From Actinobacteria bacterium OK074 (GTDB lineage: Bacteria > Actinomycetota > Actinomycetes > Streptomycetales > Streptomycetaceae), in contig LJCV01000099.1 in assembly GCA_001298575.1 (NCBI GenBank), positions 153,839-217,838 on the forward strand: a stretch of 64,000 bases of DNA, given 5' to 3'. Numbering within the stretch: position 1 is the first letter of the stretch; the number at the start of each line of letters is the position of its first letter. The notes beneath the pieces were generated by a model, which saw only the letters and a program-made list of their open reading frames with translations, was not told the DNA's origin and made no database searches. Both the position numbers and the translations under genes were made by a program. Positions 17,100-25,912 of this stretch are shown one piece after another.

Positions 17100-17959
17100 T
17101 AGAAACCCGACCCCGACTTACGGCCCAGCCGGCCCGCGTCCACCATGCGCTGGAGCAGCGGGGGAGCGGCGTACAGGGGCTCCTTGTACTCGTCGTACAT
17201 GCTCTGCGCCACCGAGGCGACCGTGTCCAGGCCGATCAGGTCCGACAGTTTCAGCGGGCCCATCGGGTGGGCGCAGCCCAGCTCCATGCCGTTGTCGATG
17301 TCCTCGCGGCTGGCGATGCCCGACTCGAACATCCGGATCGCGGACAGCAGATACGGGATCAGCAGCGCGTTGACCACGAAGCCCGAGCGGTCCTGGGCGC
17401 GGATCGCGTGCTTGCCGAGCACCTTCTCGGCGAACAGCTGCGCCCGGCTGAGCGTGCCCTCGGACGTGGTGAGCGCCGGGATCAGCTCGACGAGCTGCTG
17501 CACCGGGGCCGGGTTGAAGAAGTGGATGCCGATGACCTGGTCGGGCCGCGAGGTGGCGACCGCGAGCTTCACCAGCGGGATCGAGGAGGTGTTGGAGGCC
17601 AGGATCGCCTCCGGGCTGGTCACCACCTGGTCGAGCACCTGGAAGATCTCCGTCTTCACCTGCTCGTTCTCCACCACGGCCTCGATCACCAGATCGCGGT
17701 CGGCGAACTCGCCCAGGTCGGTGGTGAAGCTCAGCCGCGCCTGCGTCTCGTCCCGCTCCGCCTCGGTGATCTTGCCGCGCTCGGCCGCCTTGGCCAGGGA
17801 GCCGAACAGCCGGGTCCGGCCGAACTCCAGGGCCTCGCCGGTGGTCTCGGCGACCTTCACGTCCAGTCCCGCGCGGGCGCAGACCTCCGCGATGCCCGCG
17901 CCCATCTGGCCGCAGCCCACGATCCCGACGCGCTCGACGCCTCCAAAGAAGTCCGTCAC
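17090..17959 (-). CDS. 3-hydroxybutyryl-CoA dehydrogenase
   Basis: A 289-residue NAD(P)-dependent enzyme that interconverts acetoacetyl-CoA and 3-hydroxybutyryl-CoA, feeding ethylmalonyl-CoA, butyrate or storage pathways. The Rossmann motif is VERVGIVGCGQMGAGIAEVCA. The signature IGIHFFNPAPVQQLVELIP includes the catalytic His, and SNTSSIPLVKLA and DRSGFVVNALLIPYL are also conserved. The C-terminal domain ends in the usual GRKSGSGFYTY. GTG 17959 has AAAGGGA 4-5 nt upstream. It stands alone and is divergent from the GHL10 gene. Confidence 0.93.
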   Translation of the reverse strand: MTDFFGGVERVGIVGCGQMGAGIAEVCARAGLDVKVAETTGEALEFGRTRLFGSLAKAAERGKITEAERDETQARLSFTTDLGEFADRDLVIEAVVENEQVKTEIFQVLDQVVTSPEAILASNTSSIPLVKLAVATSRPDQVIGIHFFNPAPVQQLVELIPALTTSEGTLSRAQLFAEKVLGKHAIRAQDRSGFVVNALLIPYLLSAIRMFESGIASREDIDNGMELGCAHPMGPLKLSDLIGLDTVASVAQSMYDEYKEPLYAAPPLLQRMVDAGRLGRKSGSGFYTY

Positions 17960-18005
17960 ATCGTCCCTTTCGCAGCTCATCGTTCCGCAGCTCACCGTCG
18001 GTTCA

Positions 18006-18024
18006 CCGTTCGTGCTCCGAACGG
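18006..18024. promoter_or_regulatory. Palindrome between the dehydrogenase and GHL10 genes
   Basis: CCGTTCG and CGAACGG form a perfect inverted repeat with a 5-bp spacer, in the divergent intergenic region. GTTCACC-like units with 11-bp spacing (17990, 18001) overlap it. It may be an operator for either gene; the regulator is unknown. Confidence 0.35.
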
Positions 18025-18164
18025 CAGGTTACTCCTGAGTACTCGATGATCGATCGTCCGGGTGGGGCATGCTGGCCCCGACCGATGACCTCGGACCTGG
18101 GCCCACGAACTCTCAGGTCCATCATCCGCCGCCGGGCGGATCCACGGAAGACAGGGGTGTGCGC

Positions 18165-19421
18165 ATGGGACGGGTGTCACGGCGGGCGTTCACGGTGGCC
18201 GCGCTGTCGACGCTGGTGCTCGCGGGCGACGCGAGCGCGGCCACGGCGGACACGGACGTGACCGGCGGCGCCGGACCGGACGGCCGGCGGGCCCGGCGCG
18301 AACTGCGCGGCATGTGGCTGGCCACGGTCACCAACCGGGACTGGCCCTCCGCACCCGGTCTGACCGCCGCCCAGCAGCGCACCGAACTGCTCACCCACCT
18401 CGACACCGCCGTCGAGCGCAACCTCAACGCCGTGTTCTTCCAGGTCCGCCCCACCGCCGACGCGCTGTGGCCCTCGCCGTACGAGCCGTGGTCGCAGTAC
18501 CTCACCGGCACCCAGGGCCAGGACCCCGGCTGGGACCCGCTCGGCACCGCCGTCGCGGAGGCCCACGCGCGCGGGCTGCAACTGCACGCCTGGTTCAACC
18601 CGTACCGGGTCTCGCTCCAGACGGACCCGACGAAGCTGGTCGCCTCGCACCCCGCGCGCAAGCACCCCGACTGGGTGGTCCCGTACGGCGGGAAGCTCTA
18701 CTACAACCCCGGGCTGCCCGAGGTCCGCGCGTTCGTCGAGACCGCGATGCTGGACGCGGTGCGCCACTACCGCGTCGACGGCGTCCACTTCGACGACTAC
18801 TTCTACCCGTACCCGGTCGCCGGACAGACCTTCGACGACGACGCCGCCTACGCCGAGTACGGCGCCGGCTTCCCCGACCGGGCGTCCTGGCGGCGCGACA
18901 ACATCAACCGCCTGGTCCGCGAGACCGCCGCCAAGATCCGCCGGATCCGGCCCGCCGCCTCCTTCGGCATCAGCCCCTTCGGCGTGTGGCGCAACGCCAC
19001 GACCGACCCACTCGGCTCGGACACCAGGGCGGGCGTGCAGACGTACGACGACCTGTACGCGGACACCCGGCGCTGGGTGCGGGAGAACTGGGTGGACTAC
19101 ATCTGCCCGCAGGTGTACTGGAGCATCGGCTTCGCCGCCGCCGACTACGCGAAGCTCGTGCCCTGGTGGGCCGAGGCCGCCCGGGGCACGGGCACGCACG
19201 TGTACGTCGGGGAGGCGCTCTACAAGGCGGGCGACCCGGCGCAGCCCGCCGCCTGGCAGGACCCGGCGGAGCTGTCGAAGCACCTCACCTTCGCGGCGGA
19301 CTACCCCCAGGTGCGGGGGCACGTCTTCTTCGCCGCGAAGGAGGTCGGCTCGGACCCGATCGGCGCGATGAGCCGGGTGGTCGCCGACCACTACGGGCGG
19401 CCGGTGCGGCCACCGCGCTGA
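18165..19421 (+). CDS. Exported GHL10-family glycoside hydrolase-like protein
   Basis: A 418-residue secreted protein of the GHL10 (DUF187, YngK-like) family, a TIM-barrel relative of glycoside hydrolases. A Tat-like signal peptide starts MGRVSRRAFTVAALSTLVLA. Typical motifs are RRELRGMWLATVTNRDWPS, NAVFFQVRPTADALWPS, DGVHFDDYFYPYP and ICPQVYWSIGF. The acidic pair in HFDDYFYP is the likely active-site region. The substrate of most family members is unknown; cell-wall glycans are a reasonable guess. ATG 18165 is chosen because AGGGG lies ~7 nt upstream. It converges on the DUF1918 gene. Confidence 0.88.
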   Translation: MGRVSRRAFTVAALSTLVLAGDASAATADTDVTGGAGPDGRRARRELRGMWLATVTNRDWPSAPGLTAAQQRTELLTHLDTAVERNLNAVFFQVRPTADALWPSPYEPWSQYLTGTQGQDPGWDPLGTAVAEAHARGLQLHAWFNPYRVSLQTDPTKLVASHPARKHPDWVVPYGGKLYYNPGLPEVRAFVETAMLDAVRHYRVDGVHFDDYFYPYPVAGQTFDDDAAYAEYGAGFPDRASWRRDNINRLVRETAAKIRRIRPAASFGISPFGVWRNATTDPLGSDTRAGVQTYDDLYADTRRWVRENWVDYICPQVYWSIGFAAADYAKLVPWWAEAARGTGTHVYVGEALYKAGDPAQPAAWQDPAELSKHLTFAADYPQVRGHVFFAAKEVGSDPIGAMSRVVADHYGRPVRPPR

Positions 19422-19431
19422 GCCGCCTGTA

Positions 19432-19638
19432 CTACCTGTCGAAGGGTTCGCCCATCTCCTTGCGGCGGACCTGGCAGTCCGGGCCCGGGGACATCAGCGC
19501 CTCGTGCCCGTCGCCGAAGCGGACCCGGTAGGGCGGGGTGCCCTCGGGGCCGAGCACCTCGACGATCTCGGATTCCTTGTCGTGTTGGCCGACGACCCTG
19601 CCGTGCTGCACAAGATGGTCGCCCACGGTTGCACGCAT
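19432..19638 (-). CDS. DUF1918 family protein
   Basis: A 68-residue protein common in actinobacteria. It has the DUF1918 pattern MRATVGDHLVQHGRVVGQHD, then IVEVLGPEGTPPYRVRF and GHEALMSPGPDCQV. This is an SH3-like small barrel of unknown function. AAGGAGG precedes the ATG at 19638 at a good distance. It is convergent with the GHL10 gene, with only 10 bp between the stops. Confidence 0.9.
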   Translation of the reverse strand: MRATVGDHLVQHGRVVGQHDKESEIVEVLGPEGTPPYRVRFGDGHEALMSPGPDCQVRRKEMGEPFDR

Positions 19639-19830
19639 CTGATGGGCCTCCTTCACCGTAGGGGGAAGCGGCGGCCGACGGCACACGCAGCGGTGCGGCA
19701 CCGACGACACCAGTGTGTGCAGCCACGGCGCGGGCTGCAACCGGCTGCGCACGGCAAACCGAACGCGGGCCCGGCCGGGTGATCGGAAAACTGGTCGACG
19801 TGCCGTCCACCCGGCTGCGAGGCTCGCGCC

Positions 19831-20295
19831 ATGACCGACGTGTTTCCCCTCCCCGAGGGCTACGAGTTCTCCGCCGATCCCGACCGCATCGACGTGGACC
19901 GCACCCACCACTGGATCTCCACCGACGCGTACTGGGGCCTGGGCCGCACCCGCGAAGTGCACGAACGCGCGGTCGCGGGCTCGCTCAACTTCGGTGTCTA
20001 CGACAGCGGTTCGGGCGAGCAGGTGGCGTACGCGCGCGTGGTGACCGACGGGGCGCTCTTCGGGTGGCTGTGCGACGTGTACGTCGACCCGGCGGTGCGC
20101 GGCAAGGGCGTCGGCACCGCCATGGTGCGTGAGGTGCGCGACCGGCTCGAACCCCTCGGGCTGCGCCGGGTCCTGCTCGCCACGCACGACGCGCACGGCG
20201 TCTACGCGAGGATCGGCTTCGCCCCGCTGGAGAAGCCCGACCGGTGGATGGCGCTGTACTTTGCCCCCACTGTGCAGCCGGTAACCACTGAGTAA
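19831..20295 (+). CDS. GNAT-family N-acetyltransferase
   Basis: A 154-residue acetyl-CoA-dependent transferase. The acetyl-CoA-binding motif A is CDVYVDPAVRGKGVGTAMV, with the R-G-K-G-V-G loop at about residues 90-95. The C-terminal part LLATHDAHGVYARIGF is the usual motif B region. The N-terminal IDVDRTHHWIST matches a GNAT subgroup seen in many actinobacteria, whose acceptor is unknown. It is followed closely by a phosphatase gene on the same strand (41 bp), so a two-gene operon is possible. Confidence 0.88.
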   Translation: MTDVFPLPEGYEFSADPDRIDVDRTHHWISTDAYWGLGRTREVHERAVAGSLNFGVYDSGSGEQVAYARVVTDGALFGWLCDVYVDPAVRGKGVGTAMVREVRDRLEPLGLRRVLLATHDAHGVYARIGFAPLEKPDRWMALYFAPTVQPVTTE

Positions 20296-20336
20296 CGCCT
20301 CTTGACCTGCGTACTCCCGCGGAACACGATCGCCGC

Positions 20337-20948
20337 ATGGCACTTCGCGTCACGTTCGTGGCCGCGGCGCGCAGCTCCGCGCTGCCCGCGGAATGCTTCG
20401 AGGACGACCAGTCCCTGGACCAGGCGGGCTGGGACGAGGCGCGACGGCTCGCCCCCGACCTGGCCCCGCTGGCCACGGCCGAGCAGCGCTACTGCTCACC
20501 GGCCCCGCGCAGCCGGGCCACCGGCGACGCGCTCGGCTGCGCCCCGCTGGCCCAACTCGCGCTGCGTGACTGCGACATGGGCCGCTGGCGCGGGCTGACC
20601 CTGGGCCAGGCGATGGCCCGGGACCCGGCCCAGGTGGACGCGTGGCTCGCGGATCCGCTGTCCGCGCCGCACGGCGGGGAGTCGGTGGCCGCGTTCGTGG
20701 CGCGGGTGGGCGGCTGGCTGGACACCCGCCCGGTGGGCGCGCACGCGGGGGGCGGCGGCGCCGCCCGGGTCGTCGCCGTGGCCGAGCCGTCGGTGGTCCG
20801 GGCCGCCCTCGTCCATGTGCTCCAGGCCCCGCCCGCGACCTACTGGAACATCGACGTCCGGCCCCTGTCGACGGTCACCGTGCTGGGCGGGGCGGGCCGT
20901 TGGCACCTCCGCTTCGACGACGCCCCAGGTCAGCGGGTGCGGGCGTAG
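20337..20948 (+). CDS. Histidine phosphatase superfamily protein
   Basis: A 203-residue protein like the phosphoglycerate mutase/histidine phosphatase family. The usual RHG motif near the N-terminus is not clear: the first strand reads VTFVAAARSSALPAE. The later parts fit the fold (YCSPAPRSRATGDALG, DMGRWRGLTLGQAMA, HGGESVAAFVARVGGWL). The missing RHG suggests a catalytically changed or inactive member. Its 3' end overlaps the convergent DUF6314 gene by 19 bp. Confidence 0.75.
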   Translation: MALRVTFVAAARSSALPAECFEDDQSLDQAGWDEARRLAPDLAPLATAEQRYCSPAPRSRATGDALGCAPLAQLALRDCDMGRWRGLTLGQAMARDPAQVDAWLADPLSAPHGGESVAAFVARVGGWLDTRPVGAHAGGGGAARVVAVAEPSVVRAALVHVLQAPPATYWNIDVRPLSTVTVLGGAGRWHLRFDDAPGQRVRA

Positions 20949-21379
20949 TCGGTGGTGAGCACGAGGTCCTTCGCGGGCCCCGCCACCCGCCACACCGTCC
21001 GCCAGTGGTCCGCGTCCAGCACGGTGAACTCGCCCCGGTAGAGGTCCGCGGAGCAGGGGTGGTCGGCCAGGTACCGCCCGGACGTCAGGTCCAGGTCGTG
21101 GAAGGGCCGCCCGTCCGCGAACCGTACGTCGGCGGTGGCGGGCGTCGGGCCGGGCAGGAACCGCAGCGTGCGCTCGGCGGGCCGGGGGACACCCGCCCAG
21201 GTGAACGTGCCGGACTCGTGGTGCAGCAGCCCAGAGGGATCCTCTGGCAGCGGGCCGAAGACCGTCGTGCCGGTGAACTCGCCCGCGGCGCCGGTCGCGA
21301 GGTCGCGCACGGTGCGCCGTACGCGCCAACTCCCGGACAGGTACGCCAGTACGTCCCGCACCGGCCAGAACTCGCCCAT
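20930..21379 (-). CDS. DUF6314 family protein
   Basis: A ~149-residue cytoplasmic protein resembling DUF6314: YLSGSWRVRRTVRDLATG, then GEFTGTTVFGPLPED, LHHESGTFTWAG and WRVAGPAKDLVLTTDYAR. The beta-rich pattern suggests a small lipocalin-like barrel. The function is unknown. ATG 21379 (MGEFWPVRDVLAYL) is preferred; an in-frame GTG at 21418 would add 13 residues with no ribosome site. It is divergent from the arabinofuranosidase gene. Confidence 0.75.
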   Translation of the reverse strand: MGEFWPVRDVLAYLSGSWRVRRTVRDLATGAAGEFTGTTVFGPLPEDPSGLLHHESGTFTWAGVPRPAERTLRFLPGPTPATADVRFADGRPFHDLDLTSGRYLADHPCSADLYRGEFTVLDADHWRTVWRVAGPAKDLVLTTDYARTR

Positions 21380-21428
21380 CCCGCCCCGCTCTCCGTCCCG
21401 CCCGGTCGTCCCGGTCACGCACGCCCAT

Positions 21429-21457
21429 TGACGTGTCTCTTTACTCTTCCCTATCTT
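21429..21457 (+). promoter_or_regulatory. Candidate promoter of the arabinofuranosidase gene
   Basis: TTGACG (21429-21434) and TATCTT (21452-21457) are spaced by 17 nt, a good match to the vegetative consensus. It lies 72 bp before the ATG at 21529 and 50 bp from the divergent DUF6314 start. Confidence 0.55.
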
Positions 21458-21528
21458 GCCGTTCGAATTACCAACAAGTGTCCGATATTTCGAATGCCTC
21501 TACGGGGGCACAGAGCCGCGGAGTATCC

Positions 21529-24039
21529 ATGTCACGCACGCGTCCCACCCGCTGGAGACTCGGCCTCACGGCCGGCGCGCTCCTGCTGGCCTCGGTCTCC
21601 CTGCCCGCTCCCGCGGGCGCCGCCGCCTCCGCCGACAGAGCCGACAGAGCCGACAGCGCGGTCACCGACTACGCGATCACCGTCGACCCGAAGGCGACGG
21701 GCGCGACCATCGACGACACCATGTACGGCGTGTTCTTCGAGGACATCAACCGGGCCGCGGACGGCGGCCTGTACCCGGAACTCGTCCAGAACCGGTCCTT
21801 CGAGTACGCGCCCGCCGACAACTCCTCCTACACGCCGCTCACTTCGTGGACCACCACCGGCACCGCGCAGGTCCTCGACGACGCCGGACGGCTCAACTCC
21901 CGCAACCGGAACTACCTTTCGCTGGACGCCGGTTCGGCGGTCACCAACTCCGGCTACAACACCGGGCTTTCGGTCGAACGCGGCAAGGTCTACGACTTCT
22001 CGGTGTGGGCCCGCGCGGACGCGGCCACATCCTTGACCGTGACCCTCCAGGACGCCGACGGCACCCTCGCCGCCGGCCGCCGGGTCGCCGTGCGCGGCAC
22101 GTGGGCCAAGTACACGGCCAGGTTCACCGCGAGCCGCACCAGCACCACGGGACGGCTGACCGTCGCCACCGAGGGGCCGGTCGCGCTCGACATGGTCTCG
22201 CTGCTGCCCAAGGACACCTACAAGGGCCACGGCCTGCGCACGGACCTCGCCGAGAAGATCGCCGCCCTGCATCCCGGCTTCGTCCGCTTCCCCGGCGGCT
22301 GCCTGGTCAACACCGGCTCCATGGAAGGCTACGACGAGGCGTCCGGCTACCAGCGCAAGCGCTCCTACCAGTGGAAGGACACCATCGGCCCGGTCGAGCA
22401 GCGCGCCACCAACGCCAACTTCTGGGGCTACAACCAGAGTTACGGACTCGGCTACTACGAGTACCTCCAGTTCGCCGAGGACATCGGCGCGATGCCGCTG
22501 CCGGTCGTCCCGGCCCTGGTCACCGGCTGCGGTCAGAACAAGGCCGTCGACGACGACGCGCTGCTCAAGCGGCACATCCAGGACACCCTCGACCTCATCG
22601 AGTTCGCCAACGGCCCGGTGACCAGCGAGTGGGGCCACAAGCGCGCCGCGATGGGCCACCCGAAGCCCTTCCACCTCACCCACATCGAGGTCGGCAACGA
22701 GGAGAACCTCCCCACCGAGTTCTTCGCCCGCTTCCAGCAGTTCCGCACCGCCATCGCGGCCACGTACCCGGACATCACCGTCATCTCCAACTCCGGCCCC
22801 GACGACAGCGGTTCGACCTTCGACACGGCCTGGCAGCTCAACCGCGACGCCAACGTGGACATGGTCGACGAGCACTATTACAACAGCCCCCAGTGGTTCC
22901 TCCAGAACAACGACCGCTACGACTCCTACGACCGCACCGGCCCCAAGGTCTTCCTCGGCGAGTACGCCTCCGGCGGCAACACCTTCAAGAACGCGCTCGC
23001 CGAGGCCGCCTACATGACCGGCCTGGAACGCAACGCGGACGTCGTCGAACTGGCCTCCTACGCCCCGCTGTTGGCCAACGAGGACTACGTCCAGTGGCGC
23101 CCCGACATGATCTGGTTCAACAACCACGCCTCGTGGGGCTCGGCCGACTACGAGGTGCAGAAGCTGTTCATGAACAACGTCGGCGACCGGGTGGTCCCCT
23201 CCACCGCCACCACCACCCCCGACGTCAGCGGCCCGATCACCGGCGCCGTCGGCCTGTCCACCTGGGCCACCAGCGCCGCCTACGACGACGTCGAGGTCAC
23301 CGACGCGGACGGCAACTCCCTGCTCTCCGACGACTTCGGCGGCGACGCCGCGCGGTGGACCCATACGGGCGGCGGGAGTTGGAGCGTCGAGGACGGCCAG
23401 TACGTGCAGAGCGACACCGCCGCCGAGAACACCATGGTCTCGGCCGGCGACCCCTCCTGGCACGACTACGACCTGCACGTGAAGGCCACCAAGAAGGCAG
23501 GAAAGGAAGGGTTCCTGGTCGCGTTCGGCGTCAAGGACACCGGCAACTACTACTGGTGGAACCTCGGCGGCTGGAACAACACCCAGACCGCGGTCGAACA
23601 GGCCGTGGACGGCGGCAAGTCGACGCTGGTCGCCAAGCCCGGCACGATCGAGACGGGCCGCGCCTACGACGTCGACGTCAAGGTGCGGGGCCGCCAGGTG
23701 ACCCTCTACCTCGACGGCCAGGAGTGGGGCAGCTTCACCGACGACAAGCCCGCCGAGCCGTTCCGCCAGGTCGTCACCCGGGACGCGAGGACGGGCGACC
23801 TCCTCGTCAAGGTCGTCAACGCCCAGTCCGCGGCGGCCCGTACGGCGATCGACCTCGGCGGCGCGAAGGTCGCGCCGACGGCCCGCGTGACGACGCTGGC
23901 CGCCGCCCCGGACGCGGTGAACACCGAGACGGCCACGGCGGTCGCCCCGGTGACGTCCACCGTCGACTCGGTCGCCGACCGGTTCACGTACACCTTCCCG
24001 GCGAACTCGGTGACGTTCCTGCGGATCCGGCAGCGGTAG
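21529..24039 (+). CDS. Secreted alpha-L-arabinofuranosidase (GH51-type) with extra domains
   Basis: An 836-residue exported enzyme expected to release arabinose from plant polysaccharides. The signal peptide is SRTRPTRWRLGLTAGALLLA with an Ala-rich end. The GH51 start TIDDTMYGVFFEDINRAADGG is followed by an inserted carbohydrate-binding domain (~residues 90-215). The catalytic barrel has the acid/base Glu in IEVGNEENLP and the nucleophile Glu in KVFLGEYASGG. After ~residue 580 a second lectin/DUF1080-like domain interrupts the end of the catalytic unit (DDFGGDAARWTHTGGGSW to YLDGQEWGSF). The terminal GH51 beta domain then resumes. It stands alone, and a strong terminator follows. Confidence 0.9.
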   Translation: MSRTRPTRWRLGLTAGALLLASVSLPAPAGAAASADRADRADSAVTDYAITVDPKATGATIDDTMYGVFFEDINRAADGGLYPELVQNRSFEYAPADNSSYTPLTSWTTTGTAQVLDDAGRLNSRNRNYLSLDAGSAVTNSGYNTGLSVERGKVYDFSVWARADAATSLTVTLQDADGTLAAGRRVAVRGTWAKYTARFTASRTSTTGRLTVATEGPVALDMVSLLPKDTYKGHGLRTDLAEKIAALHPGFVRFPGGCLVNTGSMEGYDEASGYQRKRSYQWKDTIGPVEQRATNANFWGYNQSYGLGYYEYLQFAEDIGAMPLPVVPALVTGCGQNKAVDDDALLKRHIQDTLDLIEFANGPVTSEWGHKRAAMGHPKPFHLTHIEVGNEENLPTEFFARFQQFRTAIAATYPDITVISNSGPDDSGSTFDTAWQLNRDANVDMVDEHYYNSPQWFLQNNDRYDSYDRTGPKVFLGEYASGGNTFKNALAEAAYMTGLERNADVVELASYAPLLANEDYVQWRPDMIWFNNHASWGSADYEVQKLFMNNVGDRVVPSTATTTPDVSGPITGAVGLSTWATSAAYDDVEVTDADGNSLLSDDFGGDAARWTHTGGGSWSVEDGQYVQSDTAAENTMVSAGDPSWHDYDLHVKATKKAGKEGFLVAFGVKDTGNYYWWNLGGWNNTQTAVEQAVDGGKSTLVAKPGTIETGRAYDVDVKVRGRQVTLYLDGQEWGSFTDDKPAEPFRQVVTRDARTGDLLVKVVNAQSAAARTAIDLGGAKVAPTARVTTLAAAPDAVNTETATAVAPVTSTVDSVADRFTYTFPANSVTFLRIRQR

Positions 24040-24057
24040 GGAACCCGTCTGCCCGGA

Positions 24058-24096
24058 GCGCGTGGGCGGCCACCCCGGCGGTGGCCGCCCACGCGC
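24058..24096 (+). terminator. Strong stem-loop after the arabinofuranosidase gene
   Basis: A perfect 17-bp stem (24058-24074 with 24080-24096; GGGCGGCCACC is the centre of the left arm) closes a 5-nt CCGGC loop. It begins 18 bp past the stop codon. The remaining gap to 24352 holds a short open frame at 24150 that I do not accept as a gene. Confidence 0.85.
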
Positions 24097-24352
24097 GGGT
24101 CGTCGCAGGTGACGGCGTGCGAGCCGGGGGCGGGCCCTAACATGGGGGGATGGATCAGGAAGGGTACCCTTACTTGGGTGGGCCTCCCGTGGTCGTGGAG
24201 GCGCGGGTGGCACCGGTGGCGTCGTCCGCTGCCCGCGTGGGCGGGACCGTGTCTCCCCGGCCGCGCGCGGACGCCGTCCGTACCGCCCGCCGCGCCGCGA
24301 CCGGCCGCACCCGTCCCGACCCAGACCCCCCACCCCCCGGAGGCACCCGCCC

Positions 24353-25807
24353 ATGGCCACGTCCGTAGCCCAGCCGCCCCTGTCGCCGTGGACCAGCCGT
24401 GCCACGGACGTGCCGCGCACCGATGCCTACCCGACGGTGGACCAACTCCTCGCCTCCTTCCGGGAACTGACGGTCACTCACCCCACGCTGGTCCGCGAAC
24501 GCCGCATCGGCACCTCGCGGCTGGGCGAGCCCATCCCGTGCTTCACCGTCGCCGAACCCGGACTCGGACTCGGCGAACCCGGACCCGACGACCCGGCGAG
24601 CGCCGAACCCGGGCCGCGCGCACCGGAGTTCCTCATCGTCGGCGGCGTGCACCCCAACGAGCCCGTCGGGTACGTCACCGCGCTGCACCTCGCCACCGCC
24701 CTGTGCCAGGACCCCGCCCTGCGCGGCCACTTCGGCGCCCGCTGGCACGTGGTGCCCTGCATCGACCCGGACGGCGCCCGGCTCAACGAGGGCTGGTTCG
24801 CGACCCCGTTCGACCACCGCCGCTACGGCCGCCACTTCTACCGGCCCGCCTTCACCGAACAGGTCGAGTGGACCTTCCCGTTCGCCTACAAGGACGCCTA
24901 CTTCGACCGCGCGCTGCCCGAGACGCTCGCCCTGATGCGGCTCATCGACGACACCCGCCCGCGCTTCCTGACCACCCTCCACAACGGCGAACTGGGCGGC
25001 GTCTACTACTACGTGAGCCGCCCGCTGCCCGCCCTGCACGACACCCTGCACGCCATCCCCGCCGCCCTCGGCATCCCCCTCGAAACCGGCGAGCCCGAGG
25101 CCCCGTTCGTGCCGCGCCACGCCGAAGCCGTGTACGGCTGCATCGACATGAGGGACGCCTACGACCACCTTGAGAGCGTCGGCGTGGACCCGACCGCGGG
25201 CGCCATCGCCGGCACCTCCAGCGCCGACTACGCGGCCCGCCACGGCACGCTCTACCTCGCCACCGAGGTCCCGCAGTGGACCCACCCCGACGCCGACGAC
25301 ACCACCCCGACCGGCGAACGGTACGCCGACGCCGTACGCCGCCGGGCCGGGCTGCTGCGCGAGACGGGCACCGTCCTCGCCGGCACCCTGGCGGCCGTCG
25401 CCCCGCACCTGACCCTCGACACCCCGTTCCTGCGCGCGGTCCGGGCCTTCGTGGACTCCCTGCCCGACGCCGCCGACGGCGAGACGGCCCGCGCCGCCAC
25501 CGAGGACGGGGACCGCGTCGCGACCGTCGCCGAACGCTTCGGGTTCGAGGCCGGCGTGCACGTCGTCCGGGTCCGCTACGGCGGCATGCTGCTGCGCGCG
25601 CTGGCGGCGGAGACCGGCGCGGGCAGCGCCACCGCCGAAGTCCACCGGAACGCGAGGGAGTTGCTCGCCGTGTACGAGGGCTGGCAGGAACAGGCCGCCG
25701 CCTGGGTCGGCGAACCGCTGCCGATCGCGGCGCTGGCCGGCATCCAGTACGCGGCGATCCTCGCGACCGCCGCGACCACCCTGGACCCGACAACCCCCGC
25801 CGGGTAG
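24353..25807 (+). CDS. M14-family zinc carboxypeptidase-like protein
   Basis: A 484-residue protein of the M14 metallocarboxypeptidase fold without signal peptide. Zinc ligands are seen in GGVHPNEPVG (the HxxE motif His and Glu) and TTLHNGELGG (third-ligand His). LATEVPQWT holds a candidate catalytic Glu. The substrate is unknown; succinylglutamate-desuccinylase-like or peptide substrates are possible. The ATG at 24353 follows a GGAGG site (24341-24345) at 7 nt. The amidohydrolase gene follows after 105 bp on the same strand, so they may be co-transcribed for degradation of an amide or peptide; this is inference. Confidence 0.85.
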   Translation: MATSVAQPPLSPWTSRATDVPRTDAYPTVDQLLASFRELTVTHPTLVRERRIGTSRLGEPIPCFTVAEPGLGLGEPGPDDPASAEPGPRAPEFLIVGGVHPNEPVGYVTALHLATALCQDPALRGHFGARWHVVPCIDPDGARLNEGWFATPFDHRRYGRHFYRPAFTEQVEWTFPFAYKDAYFDRALPETLALMRLIDDTRPRFLTTLHNGELGGVYYYVSRPLPALHDTLHAIPAALGIPLETGEPEAPFVPRHAEAVYGCIDMRDAYDHLESVGVDPTAGAIAGTSSADYAARHGTLYLATEVPQWTHPDADDTTPTGERYADAVRRRAGLLRETGTVLAGTLAAVAPHLTLDTPFLRAVRAFVDSLPDAADGETARAATEDGDRVATVAERFGFEAGVHVVRVRYGGMLLRALAAETGAGSATAEVHRNARELLAVYEGWQEQAAAWVGEPLPIAALAGIQYAAILATAATTLDPTTPAG

Positions 25808-25912
25808 CCGCGAGTCGACCCCAGACATCGGCGTCAGCCGCCGCCCGCCGCGCACGACCGCCACCGCCGCGACCGGTCCCCAGCCGTCCGCCGCCCGCCC
25901 CGGGAGCCCCGC

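Noticed and set aside
24150..24368. 72-codon frame before the M14 peptidase gene
   Set aside because: It has a plausible start, but it turns into a Pro/Arg-rich run, overlaps the peptidase start in another frame and has no recognised family. It is too weak to call.
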